In this document: positions 7,401 through 15,160 of the stretch, one piece after another
Numbering within the stretch: the stretch's first letter is position 1
How the letters are laid out: each line of letters begins with the position of its first letter
Notes under the pieces: generated by a model
Databases searched by the model: none
Seen by the model: only the letters and a program-made list of their open reading frames with translations
What the model was told of the DNA's origin: nothing
Translations under genes and position numbers: made by a program
Assembly: GCA_930980855.1 (NCBI GenBank)
Contig: CAKNIZ010000001.1
Coordinates: forward strand, 151,198 to 215,197
Direction: 5' to 3'
From: an uncultured Clostridium sp.
GTDB taxonomy: Bacteria; Bacillota; Clostridia; TANB77; CAG-508
Length of the DNA: 64,000 nt

Positions 7401-9708
7401 CACTCCAACTAGTTTTCTTTTCATCAAAAACATCTGGTAGTCCACCCCAACCCACATAATTCGACAATATTTTTTGTTCATTTTCATTTGCTAGTCTTTT
7501 TTCCTCTTCTAACTTCTTTAGTAATCTTATAGCTTCAATATTTCTTGCTACTTTTTCTTTTGGAGTACCTTCCCCTAAAGAATTATCATCAATATGGTAA
7601 TTTATTTTTTCTTGTGTTTTATAATATTCTTCTCTATCTAGTGGTTTCCCCTTTTCTTCTCTTGCTTTAAATAAATTTATTACATTTTGTGCTTGCTCAA
7701 TGTAACTTTCTTTTGTTTCATCTTTTGTTTTTTCATGATTCTCTAAATTATCAATAAATTCTCGACTAACTTCTTCTAAATCTTTATTTATAAGTTCTTT
7801 AATATCTGTAAATTCTGCTAATCTTTTTCTAATATCTGATAAAGTTTGATTTTCTTCATTATCAGAATATTCTAGTAATCCACCATCTTGTTCTACACCG
7901 TATTTATCATATATAGAATAGTAATAGCCTTCTTCGTTTGTATGAAAATGAAAATAATTGCCATTAGGTAATTTATAATTTTTTTCAATATTCTCTGTAT
8001 TTATCTCTGTTTGATAATTTTCCATTTCTTTATTTAAAACTTTATCAAACATCCATTTTTCATCTTCATATTCATTTTGTAACCAGTTTTGATAATCTTC
8101 TTTTTCTTCTTTGGTAAAATATTGATCTGATAAAATAATTTCTCCAATTCTTTTTTCTATTGTGTTCCAATTTACTTGAAGATTATTTTCAAAACCACTT
8201 TTAGAAAGTTTTAACCCTTTGCCTGGTGTATATTCTACCCATATTCCTTCAAGTCCTTTAAATCCATTTGTACCAAAATAATTAAATTCTGCTTTTAAAA
8301 AGTCTATTCTTTCTTTGGAAGAAAATGTTTCTTGATATAACCTATATACTCTAAATTTTCCATTTTCATGTCCTGTCCCATCTTTTAATGTTGTATCTAC
8401 CATCTCTTGCGTAAAAGTAAAAGCAGGAGTATTTTCTACTTCTGCTTGTGTTTGTATAGTATTTCTTTGTTCATCTACACTAGGTAAATCTTTGATTGGT
8501 GGTATATAAGAATCTGTAAATAAGTTTAATTGTAAATCAATTCCTGTATCACTATTTCTTCTGCTTGATTTTTTATTGCGTTCATTTCTTGTACCCAAAG
8601 CATTTGATTTTGTGCTTTCAAATTCTCGTCTATCTTGTTCTTCTCTGCTAGGCTCTTGATTATCTCTTTCAACATTTTCTGTGCTGTCATTTCTGTTTCT
8701 CCTAAATGTTCCTCCATTTTGCCATCTAGCATTAATTCCTCGTATAGTCCTTTTTTGTATTCTTTTAGGTATTTCTCCCTCATTCTCGAGAATCTGCCTT
8801 GTGGCATTTTCCTTACTTTTGGTAAGGCTACTTGTGGTATCTGGTAATCTCCCATTTGTTTGTATTCTATCTTCATCATAATCATTTCTCCCTTCATTAT
8901 TTTTATTTTCATTATTATGATAATTAATTTTTTGATTATTTACAAATGTACGATTTATATTTTTTTCAAAATTTCTAACACTTGAAGCAATTTCTCTTAT
9001 AATTTGTTCTGATATATCGCTCGTGGCTGCACCTAATCTTGATATAACACTTTTAGTATCAAATTGTTTTATTAGTTCAAAATCATTATAACTAAAATGC
9101 TCTAAAGGATCTATTCCACATCTATTTAAAGTCATATATGAAATAGAATTTATCAATATACCTTTAAACAATGATTCTAATTCATTTTCACTTAAATTTT
9201 GTAAGGAACTATTTTCTAAAACATCTCTTAAATCTACTAAATAATCTTGATAATTATCTTCTACTAAGTTCATTGAGCTTGAATAAATAGCTTCAGCCAG
9301 ATTACTTTTTATCTCTAAATTGCCAAAACTATTTTCTAATGTTTCTATTAGTCCATTTTCATAAGAAGATTTTACTTCCCACAATTTTAGGTTTCTATTT
9401 ATACCACTATGTGTATCTGAAATATCAAATACATGCCTTAAGACACTTCTACCATCTTCAATAGAAATTAGAGCTATACCTTTAGCACCTTTGTTAACCC
9501 ACCTTTTTAGTTTGTTATTCCATGTTTCTATATCTGCACAAGCAGTTGCATTTGGTTTTTGAGCATAAATTAGCACTTGTTCATTAAAAGAATATTTATA
9601 ATTATTACTTGCCGTATTTAAGAATTTTGTCCAGTCTTCACCATTTTGTGTGATTTCTTTTAATGTTTCATTTGCCATTTCATTAACTAACTGATATTTA
9701 TTAGGCAT
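4429..9708 (-). CDS. LtrC-like ArdC / N6-adenine methylase / SNF2 helicase (5' part, frameshifted)
   Basis: A very large mobile-element protein of the LtrC type found in Clostridia ICEs. In order it has an ArdC-like N-terminal domain (residues 1 to about 100), a variable Arg/Asn/Glu-rich linker (about 260 to 400), further accessory domains, an N6-adenine methylase domain with EPSCGTGNF near residue 819 and the NPPY-like motif GNVPFG near 886, then an SNF2 helicase N-lobe with Walker A HEVGAGKT near 1491, the DEAH box at about 1651 and ATGTPVSNS. The frame ends prematurely at ELAPERNWI, where one extra base shifts it off the helicase C-lobe. A TnpV gene is nested within the linker. The start overlaps the upstream stop (TAATG) and has GGAGG before it. 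The intact protein would be about 2300 residues. The family probably acts in DNA processing or protection during transfer; that role is inferred. Confidence 0.85.
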   Translation of the reverse strand: MPNKYQLVNEMANETLKEITQNGEDWTKFLNTASNNYKYSFNEQVLIYAQKPNATACADIETWNNKLKRWVNKGAKGIALISIEDGRSVLRHVFDISDTHSGINRNLKLWEVKSSYENGLIETLENSFGNLEIKSNLAEAIYSSSMNLVEDNYQDYLVDLRDVLENSSLQNLSENELESLFKGILINSISYMTLNRCGIDPLEHFSYNDFELIKQFDTKSVISRLGAATSDISEQIIREIASSVRNFEKNINRTFVNNQKINYHNNENKNNEGRNDYDEDRIQTNGRLPDTTSSLTKSKENATRQILENEGEIPKRIQKRTIRGINARWQNGGTFRRNRNDSTENVERDNQEPSREEQDRREFESTKSNALGTRNERNKKSSRRNSDTGIDLQLNLFTDSYIPPIKDLPSVDEQRNTIQTQAEVENTPAFTFTQEMVDTTLKDGTGHENGKFRVYRLYQETFSSKERIDFLKAEFNYFGTNGFKGLEGIWVEYTPGKGLKLSKSGFENNLQVNWNTIEKRIGEIILSDQYFTKEEKEDYQNWLQNEYEDEKWMFDKVLNKEMENYQTEINTENIEKNYKLPNGNYFHFHTNEEGYYYSIYDKYGVEQDGGLLEYSDNEENQTLSDIRKRLAEFTDIKELINKDLEEVSREFIDNLENHEKTKDETKESYIEQAQNVINLFKAREEKGKPLDREEYYKTQEKINYHIDDNSLGEGTPKEKVARNIEAIRLLKKLEEEKRLANENEQKILSNYVGWGGLPDVFDEKKTSWSEEYNTLKGLLSTEEYESARASTLTAFYTPPVVISAIYQALQNMGLEQANILEPSCGTGNFLGMLPKALQNSNLYGIELDSISGRIAKQLYQKADIRVEGYEKTDLPDSFFDVAIGNVPFGDFKVNDSRYDKNNFLIHDYFFAKTLDKVRPGGIIAFITSKGTMDKENIEVRKYIAQRADLLGAIRLPDNTFTKNAGTKVTSDIIFLQKRESLTDIMPDWVYLDKNENDITMNKYFVDNPEMILGNMEIVSTAYGYDSTCKADNTISLEEQLNYAITNIHGELQDYIIENEVEQEDTSIPARPNVKNFSYTVIDDKIYFRENSRMYLQDNLPLTNQNRIKGLIALREQVRKLIDFQLEDRSDEYIHIAQNKLNELYDRFTKEYGLINSRANENAFSNDSSFFLLCSLEKLDGEGKFVGKADMFSKRTIKAKRQITKVDTADEALIISIKEKAKVDLDYMHNLCGIDIDKIVENLQGVIFRVPDRGNPNNWVTADEYLSGNVREKLKIAEEFAKEDSSFNINVEKLKEVIPKDLGASEIGVKLGSTWIPPEIIRQFIFELLETPRYNRWDIHVKYSNITSEWYIEGKSEDRDNVKAYSTYGTTRINAYKIIEQTLNLKDVKVFDTIIDDEGRKQRVLNKKETAIASSKQDAIKEAFLNWIWEDPDRRNKLVRLYNDKFNSIRPREYDGSHIDFVGMNPEKKLRPHQLNAVAHVLYGKNVLLAHEVGAGKTYEMVASAMESKRLGLCNKSLFVVPNHIIEQFASEFLDLYPSANILVATKKDFETKNRKKFCSRISTGGYDAIIIGHSQFEKIPMSVERQKTILQEQINDITNGIAEEKANKGEYYTIKQLEKTKRSLETRLEKLNKQDRKDDVVTFEELGVDKLFVDEAHNYKNLFLYTKMRNVGGIAQTEAQKSTDLFMKCRYLDEITNGKGIVFATGTPVSNSMAELYTMQRYLQYDELKKNGLDHFDNWASTFGETVTAIELAPERNWI
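8526..8879 (-). CDS. tnpV: TnpV-family transposon-encoded protein, nested out of frame
   Basis: A 117-residue protein encoded on the same strand as, and wholly inside, the LtrC-like gene, but in another frame. It matches the TnpV family along its length: YKQMGDYQIPQVALP at the start, RMREKYLKEYKKGLYEELML in the middle, and WVQEMNAIKNQAEEIVIQEL at the end. The ATG at 8879 is chosen over an in-frame ATG at 8912 because GGGAG sits 8 bp before it. The host protein region overprinted here is a low-complexity linker, which would tolerate the overlap. TnpV function is unknown beyond its association with mobile elements. Confidence 0.8.
   Translation of the reverse strand: MMKIEYKQMGDYQIPQVALPKVRKMPQGRFSRMREKYLKEYKKGLYEELMLDGKMEEHLGETEMTAQKMLKEIIKSLAEKNKIDENLKAQNQMLWVQEMNAIKNQAEEIVIQELIYN
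8888..8892 (-). promoter_or_regulatory. Internal ribosome binding site for nested tnpV
   Basis: GGGAG (within GAAGGGAG) on the minus strand lies 8 nt upstream of the tnpV ATG at 8879, inside the coding frame of the helicase gene. Its position decides the tnpV start and supports real translation of the nested frame. Confidence 0.6.
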
Positions 9709-9935
9709 TAGGTTTCCTCCTTTCTTTCTACTTTTGATTTATAATTGAAATACTCTAATGTATTATGATTTTTTATACATTCTCTGAGTGCTATTATATT
9801 TAAAACATGTGGATCATTTGTTATGTCTTTTAAATCTTCAATTTTTAAATTCGAAATAGCTTTTTCACTTGCTTTTCCTATATTAATTAATTTATCATAT
9901 GTTGCATTTCTTGTTATTTCTTTTTTTCTTGGCAT
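9708..9935 (-). CDS. Small hypothetical protein upstream of LtrC-like gene
   Basis: A 75-residue basic protein beginning MPRKKEITRNATYDKLINIGK, without a recognised domain. GAGGTGG precedes the ATG at good spacing. Its stop overlaps the start of the giant helicase gene as TAATG, so the two are translationally coupled. The likely role is as an accessory element of the same transfer module; I do not recognise the family. Confidence 0.6.
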   Translation of the reverse strand: MPRKKEITRNATYDKLINIGKASEKAISNLKIEDLKDITNDPHVLNIIALRECIKNHNTLEYFNYKSKVERKEET

Positions 9936-9964
9936 TTTACCACCTCACTTTAAGTAAAAGTAAA

Positions 9965-9999
9965 GAGAGATTAACTTTTAATAATAAGTTAATCCCTCT
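9965..9999 (-). terminator. Intrinsic terminator after the adhesin gene
   Basis: The minus strand carries GAGGGATTAACTTA pairing with TAAAAGTTAATCTCTC around a short loop, followed by a T-rich stretch interrupted by AC. It lies directly after the adhesin stop and before the helicase module. Confidence 0.6.
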
Positions 10000-10007
10000 A
10001 GTTTTAA

Positions 10008-13000
10008 TTACTCATCTTTATTTTTCTTGTGGTTATGTATTATTATATATGTAATACCTAATAAAGAAAGTAAGCCTAATCCTGCAAATAGTTTCATGTT
10101 ACTGTCATCTCCAGTTTTAGGAACTTCTATTTTTTTATTCTCAAATGAAAACTCTATTGTTCCATCTTTTTCTTCTACTTGCTTGTCATCTACAAATATT
10201 CCTTTGTCATTTATTTCTACTTTTACAACTCTATTAGATAATTCATAATCTGTTGGTGCTTTTGTCTCTTTTATATAATATGTACCATATCTTAAATCTT
10301 CAAAAATTGCTGTACCATCTTTTTTATTAGATTGAACTTCTTTTATTAATTTAGTGCATTCAGGATCTTCATATATTGCAAAAGTAAATTTATCTTTGAT
10401 AGTTTCTTTTGTTTCAGAATCCACTTTAATGACTTTTACATTTTTTAAGATAGGCATATCTTTCATTTCTATTTTTTGAGTATCTTTATCTGTTGTAATA
10501 GTAAATTCTATTTCTTCAGTAATTTCGTAACCATAAGGAGCTATTGTTTCTTTTAGTATGTAAGTTTTTCCCTCTTCAAGACCTTTTACTTGATGAGGCT
10601 CTTTAGTAGAAGTCCATTTATCTATTACATTTCCTTCTTTATCTGTAACTTCTAGTTCTGCTCCTTCAAGTTCTTCCCCTGTTGTTAAATCTGTTTTAGT
10701 TACTTCAACTAATTTATCTATCATAACAATTCTTTGTGTTTCTTTACTTTCAGTAACTGTAAACTCAATATCAGATGCTTTTACATAGTTTCCAACTGCT
10801 AATTCTTCATGCAATATATAAGTTTCATTTTCTTTTAGTCCTTTTACTTTATGTGCTTCTTTTTCTGAAATCCACTCATCTATTATATTGCCCTCTTTGT
10901 CTAATACTTGTAATTTTGCCCCCTCTATTTCTTTACCAGAAATATCTTCTTTTGAAACTTCTACTATTTTATCTTTCATTGTAACTTTTTGAATTTCACT
11001 TGTATCTTCTACCTTAAACTTTATTTCAGTTGCAATAACATAGCCATCTGGGGCAATTTCTTCTTTTAGTGTGTACTCTTTTCCAACTGTTAGTCCCTCT
11101 ATTTTATGAGTTTCTTCAGTAGAAGTCCATGTATCTATAATATTACCTTCACTATCTAAAACAGTTAATTTTGCACCTGGCAATTCTTTATCTCCTGTGA
11201 TATCAGTTTTAGAAAACTCTATTAATGTAGTATCATTTTCTACATTTAATTTTTGTTCATACACTTTAGTTATTGTGTCTTTTTGTTCAAATTCAACTTC
11301 ATATTTTGTTGTATTTAAAACTAATCCATCTAAAGTTTTTATTTCTTCTATTTCATAAGTTCCTATTGGTAAATCAGTAATTGTAAGTTTACCATCTTTA
11401 GTTAGATTATATATCTTTATTTCTTGACCTTGCTCATATATAATACTGCCGTCTGCTTTATCAATTATATCTTCTTTTGCTGTTAGCTTAAATTCAATTC
11501 CAGATAAGTCTGATAAATCAATTAACGAAGTATCTACATTTTCTCTTATAGCAATAGTTTTGTCTAATTTTATAGTTCCTGTTGGTTGTTCATTTTTTAT
11601 AACTATTTCTTTTATAAAATCTCCGTCTTTGTCTGTGTCATAATCTTTAATGTTCTTGATTTCAAAAGTTACAGGTTTATCTAATTGTAAAAAGCCCTCA
11701 GGAATTTTTATTTCTGTTATTTCATAACTTCCAACTGGTAATTTTAAAGGTGTTGTAACTTCTGCCTTATTATCATTTTCAGAATTATATGAATAATCTG
11801 GAATCACAATATTGTCTGCATTTGTTGTAAATGAAGTATATGTTGTGTTTCCGACTTTTTGAGATATTGTTTCTCCTTTTTTGTATAAAATTTCTTTAGT
11901 TGCTCTATCGTATATATCTTCAGTCGCTTTAATTTCAAATGTTGTAGAATTTAAAGTTACTGGTTTATTTGTTTTTAAATCTTTCTTTATAAGTTTGATA
12001 TAAGTTTCTAACTGTTCATTATTTACTACTATATGCTTTGTTCTCTTTGCTATTTCTACAACTTCAGACTCATCTTCTGTAATAGAAAATGTAAAATCAA
12101 CTGATGTTTCATAATCTGCTGGAGTCTTTGTTTCTTTTACAATATACTTGCCAAAAGGTAATTTATTTTGAGTATACGCATCTCCATTTTCATCTGTTGT
12201 TATAATTTCATAAGTTGGAGCTATTTTTTGAGCTTCTGCAACTCTTTTTTCTTCTACTGTTACTAGATTTCCATCTTCATCAATTCCATTCCATACTTCT
12301 TCATAAGTGTAACCTTGATCATAAACTTTTTCTACATCTGCATTTAATTTTATTGTAAATTCTGCACCTGCTAATCCAGGAGTTACTCCAGAATTTTCTT
12401 TAATTCCAGATTTGAAAATATGAAGTCCCATTTCTTTTACTTTTTCTAGACTTGTTGTAGTATTAGAAATTATTTCTTCATGTTGATTTTTATAAGTTAA
12501 ATTAATTTCATATTCTTTTGTATCTAACATATATCCTTTAGGTGCGACTTCTTCTTTCACTAGATATTTGCCCAACGGTAAGTTTGTTATATCTTCTGTT
12601 GTTCCTTTTTCATTCATAGTTCTTGTTGCAACTAAATCTCCTTTAGAATAGAATTTTTTTGTTTTAGCTTTATTGTATATATCTTCTTTAGCATATACTT
12701 TATATACTGCACCCTCAAAAACTGCATCTCCTTGTGTTACTGAGCCAGTTTTAATATCTTTTTTAATTATAGATATACTTCCAGTTGGCTCTTTGTCAGT
12801 TCTTTCTGCTGATGCAAACACAACTGCTGTATTTTGATCTTTATATTTAAGTTCGAATGAATATACCGTATCATCTAATAAGTAACCTTCTGGTGCTTTT
12901 GTTTCTTGATAATTATATTTTCCTAATTTTAGTCCTTCTACTTTTATTTCTCCATTATCATCTGTTGTGAATCTATTATCATAATTATCATTCCATATTC

Positions 13001-14207
13001 TATATTCTGCACCTTTTAAATTTGCTGATTTATCTTCATTTTTCTTAACTAATGTAAATGTTCCAGTTGGTTCAATATTTACAACTGCTTGAGTTGCTGT
13101 TTGATTTACTTTTACCTCTACATTGTAAGATTTATTATCTAAAAGATAACCATAAGGAGCAGATATTTCTTTTATTGTATAAGTTCCTTTTTTTAGTTTG
13201 TCTAAAGTTATTTTTCCATTTGTTACAGTTACTTCTCTGCTATAATTGTTCGGACCTGTAACTTTGAACACAGCTCCTGGAATTAAATCGCCTTCTTTGT
13301 TTAATTTTGAAAGTTCCAATTTACCAAAGCTTTCAATTTTCAAGCTTACACTTAATGTTATTGGATCATTATAAGACAACGAATATAATTGATTTTGAAC
13401 TCCATCTTGGAACTCAAAAAATACCATTGTATCTTTATCTTCTGTTCCATCTTTAATCATTCCCCATGATTTAAATTGTGCATCAGTTATTGTGTAATTC
13501 TCCAAAGTAGTATTTTCATCTACTAATATAGTCATTGAATTACTTCCTTTTGAGTGTGTAATTCTAATTCCATTAGTAGTTTTATCTATACTAGGATAAC
13601 TTGCTAAAACACCATTTGTATCAGTTATTGTTTTACTTTCTCCTGCTTGAACATTTATTGTTGTTCCATCAAAACTTGGTCTAGTTTCTATTTTAGCAAT
13701 TTCTCTATTTATTTCAGATTTAAAAGCTTCATATTCTGCTTGAATACCACTATCTATAAATCTTGCATTGCTTTGACCAAGTATTTCCCATATATATTGT
13801 TGTACTAAGGCATATTTCTTTTTATCAGCATTTGATATTCCACCATCCACAACATAATCGCCTTTATCACGATACCATCCTAAGTATGCAATTTTACATG
13901 CTTTTCTTACATCTGCTTTAACTGGTGTATAATAACTTCCGTTATATACTACATCAGTTTTAAAATCAACTCCATGTTCTGCACAGAATACAGTTCTTTT
14001 TTCGCCTGTATTGTAATTAATTAATTTTCTTATTATAATTCCATACTCTGTATCTGCATTATCTGTAGTTTTAATATAAGAGGCATATTGCCCTCCAACC
14101 CATTCGCCTGTTCCAGATGCTGCAAATATAGGCTGTGCTACACTTAACATTGTAACTAATAATAAAATACTAGCTAAAATTCTTTTATATTTTAATTTTT
14201 TCATCAT
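10008..14207 (-). CDS. Thioester-domain, multi-Cna_B sortase-anchored surface adhesin
   Basis: A 1399-residue cell-wall protein. Residues 1 to about 30 are a signal peptide (two Lys, hydrophobic core, cleavage near FAA-SG). The N-terminal domain looks like a thioester domain: Cys75 in VFCAEHG and Gln136 in VQQYIWE are placed as in TQxA-type domains that bond covalently to host targets. From about residue 310 there are roughly ten Cna_B (SpaA-like) modules, each with a Lys near its start and a YxxKExxAPxGY-type Glu strand, as in isopeptide-linked stalks. Modules seven to nine are closest to one another. The C-terminus has the sortase signal VPKTG (LPXTG variant), a membrane helix and a Lys-rich tail. 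It probably promotes attachment. ICEs of this type often carry such a gene. GGAGG precedes the start. Confidence 0.88.
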   Translation of the reverse strand: MMKKLKYKRILASILLLVTMLSVAQPIFAASGTGEWVGGQYASYIKTTDNADTEYGIIIRKLINYNTGEKRTVFCAEHGVDFKTDVVYNGSYYTPVKADVRKACKIAYLGWYRDKGDYVVDGGISNADKKKYALVQQYIWEILGQSNARFIDSGIQAEYEAFKSEINREIAKIETRPSFDGTTINVQAGESKTITDTNGVLASYPSIDKTTNGIRITHSKGSNSMTILVDENTTLENYTITDAQFKSWGMIKDGTEDKDTMVFFEFQDGVQNQLYSLSYNDPITLSVSLKIESFGKLELSKLNKEGDLIPGAVFKVTGPNNYSREVTVTNGKITLDKLKKGTYTIKEISAPYGYLLDNKSYNVEVKVNQTATQAVVNIEPTGTFTLVKKNEDKSANLKGAEYRIWNDNYDNRFTTDDNGEIKVEGLKLGKYNYQETKAPEGYLLDDTVYSFELKYKDQNTAVVFASAERTDKEPTGSISIIKKDIKTGSVTQGDAVFEGAVYKVYAKEDIYNKAKTKKFYSKGDLVATRTMNEKGTTEDITNLPLGKYLVKEEVAPKGYMLDTKEYEINLTYKNQHEEIISNTTTSLEKVKEMGLHIFKSGIKENSGVTPGLAGAEFTIKLNADVEKVYDQGYTYEEVWNGIDEDGNLVTVEEKRVAEAQKIAPTYEIITTDENGDAYTQNKLPFGKYIVKETKTPADYETSVDFTFSITEDESEVVEIAKRTKHIVVNNEQLETYIKLIKKDLKTNKPVTLNSTTFEIKATEDIYDRATKEILYKKGETISQKVGNTTYTSFTTNADNIVIPDYSYNSENDNKAEVTTPLKLPVGSYEITEIKIPEGFLQLDKPVTFEIKNIKDYDTDKDGDFIKEIVIKNEQPTGTIKLDKTIAIRENVDTSLIDLSDLSGIEFKLTAKEDIIDKADGSIIYEQGQEIKIYNLTKDGKLTITDLPIGTYEIEEIKTLDGLVLNTTKYEVEFEQKDTITKVYEQKLNVENDTTLIEFSKTDITGDKELPGAKLTVLDSEGNIIDTWTSTEETHKIEGLTVGKEYTLKEEIAPDGYVIATEIKFKVEDTSEIQKVTMKDKIVEVSKEDISGKEIEGAKLQVLDKEGNIIDEWISEKEAHKVKGLKENETYILHEELAVGNYVKASDIEFTVTESKETQRIVMIDKLVEVTKTDLTTGEELEGAELEVTDKEGNVIDKWTSTKEPHQVKGLEEGKTYILKETIAPYGYEITEEIEFTITTDKDTQKIEMKDMPILKNVKVIKVDSETKETIKDKFTFAIYEDPECTKLIKEVQSNKKDGTAIFEDLRYGTYYIKETKAPTDYELSNRVVKVEINDKGIFVDDKQVEEKDGTIEFSFENKKIEVPKTGDDSNMKLFAGLGLLSLLGITYIIIHNHKKNKDE

Positions 14208-14228
14208 ATAAAATCCTCCTTTTTTGCA

Positions 14229-14257
14229 TAAAAAAAGAACAAGTTTTATACTTGCTC
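14229..14257 (-). terminator. Intrinsic terminator upstream of the adhesin
   Basis: On the minus strand GAGCAAGT pairs with ACTTGTTC across a 5 to 6-nt loop and runs into seven T. It lies between the membrane-anchored protein and the adhesin. No clear adhesin promoter is visible in the short gap, so partial read-through could drive the adhesin. Confidence 0.7.
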
Positions 14258-14275
14258 CTCAAAAATATTTATTTT

Positions 14276-14959
14276 TTATCTTTTATAGTAATTTAAAGTC
14301 CATTTACCACAATATGGACAACTCCATGTTTCATAGCCATAAGGACATAATTTGTAATATTCATCTGATGATATTTCTCCATTATGTACTTGATCACTAT
14401 AACCATTTATTAAATTATCATAATATGCAACTGCTTCATCGTAACTATTAAACCATAAATTAGAATTGCCTGCACTAACTCCATGTTTTGTATCAGTACA
14501 TTTAGGCTTTTCTTGTACTTTATCATCATTCTTATTTTCTTGAATATTCTCTTTAGGCTTTTCTCCTTTCTGTGTATTATTTTTAGGTGTGTCTACTTTG
14601 TTGGTAACTTGAGTTGGCTTTTCTGTTTGTTTTGGACTTTCAACTACTTTTTCCTGTGTGCTTTTAGTACTTTCTGTTTGTTTCTCATTTTTATTTTCTT
14701 GAGTTTCTGTCTTTGTATTTGCATTAGTGTCTTCTTGTATCAATTCTTCTTTGGTATCTTGATTTATACTTGTATTTTCTACAACATTTGCTTCCGTTTC
14801 TTGAATTTCATTAGTTGAATTTATTTCATTTACAACCTTATTTTCAAATTCAATACTACTTTTATCATATTTATCTATAACTTGATTAACTATTAAAGCT
14901 GTTATAATTAATGCTATAACTAGAGCTAAAATCACAATTATTATTTTCTTTTTCTTCAT
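14276..14959 (-). CDS. Membrane-anchored protein with Cys-rich C-terminal domain
   Basis: A protein of about 227 residues. A Lys-rich start and a 20-residue hydrophobic helix (IIIVILALVIALIITALIV) anchor the N-terminus. Residues from about 35 to 150 are a low-complexity Glu/Lys/Thr/Asn linker suited to spanning the wall. The C-terminal 75 residues form a compact domain with SNLWFNSYDEAVAYY and a Cys set ending CPYGYETWSCPYCGKWTL, probably binding zinc. I do not recognise the domain by name, but it looks like the extracellular modules of ICE-borne surface proteins. The ATG at 14959 is chosen because GGAG lies 9 bp before it. It lies directly upstream of the adhesin. Confidence 0.6.
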   Translation of the reverse strand: MKKKKIIIVILALVIALIITALIVNQVIDKYDKSSIEFENKVVNEINSTNEIQETEANVVENTSINQDTKEELIQEDTNANTKTETQENKNEKQTESTKSTQEKVVESPKQTEKPTQVTNKVDTPKNNTQKGEKPKENIQENKNDDKVQEKPKCTDTKHGVSAGNSNLWFNSYDEAVAYYDNLINGYSDQVHNGEISSDEYYKLCPYGYETWSCPYCGKWTLNYYKR

Positions 14960-14982
14960 ACTTATCATCTCCTTATGCTTTA

Positions 14983-15010
14983 ATTATACTGCTTAAAAGA
15001 CTAAGTTCAA
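14983..15010 (-). promoter_or_regulatory. Promoter for the membrane-anchored protein gene
   Basis: The minus strand reads TTGAAC, a 16-bp spacer, then TATAAT, placed about 25 bp before the start codon. This separates expression of the surface-protein genes from the upstream parA-parB transcript. Confidence 0.65.
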
Positions 15011-15112
15011 GTTTATAAATAAATATAAATAAAATTAATTAAAAAAATTATTATTCTTTTAGTTTGTAATATAGTATGTTTTTGAAAGGGTTTGTAAGGG
15101 AAAACTTTGTAA

Positions 15113-15158
15113 TGTGTTCACACATAAAGGTAGTATCTTTATTAAATATGTTCACACA
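15113..15158. repeat. Candidate parS / ParB-binding repeats
   Basis: Two copies of TGTTCACACA lie at 15115-15124 and 15149-15158. The first extends to the near-palindrome TGTGTTCACACA (15113-15124). They directly follow the parB stop codon. Short palindromic repeats beside parAB are the usual form of a centromere or autoregulatory operator. The function is inferred from position. Confidence 0.45.
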
Positions 15159-15160
15159 CA

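Noticed and set aside
8635-8881. Plus-strand frames opposite the TnpV region
   Set aside because: They are antisense shadows with hydrophobic, Ser/Leu-rich composition typical of AT-rich reverse strands, and lack ribosome binding sites.
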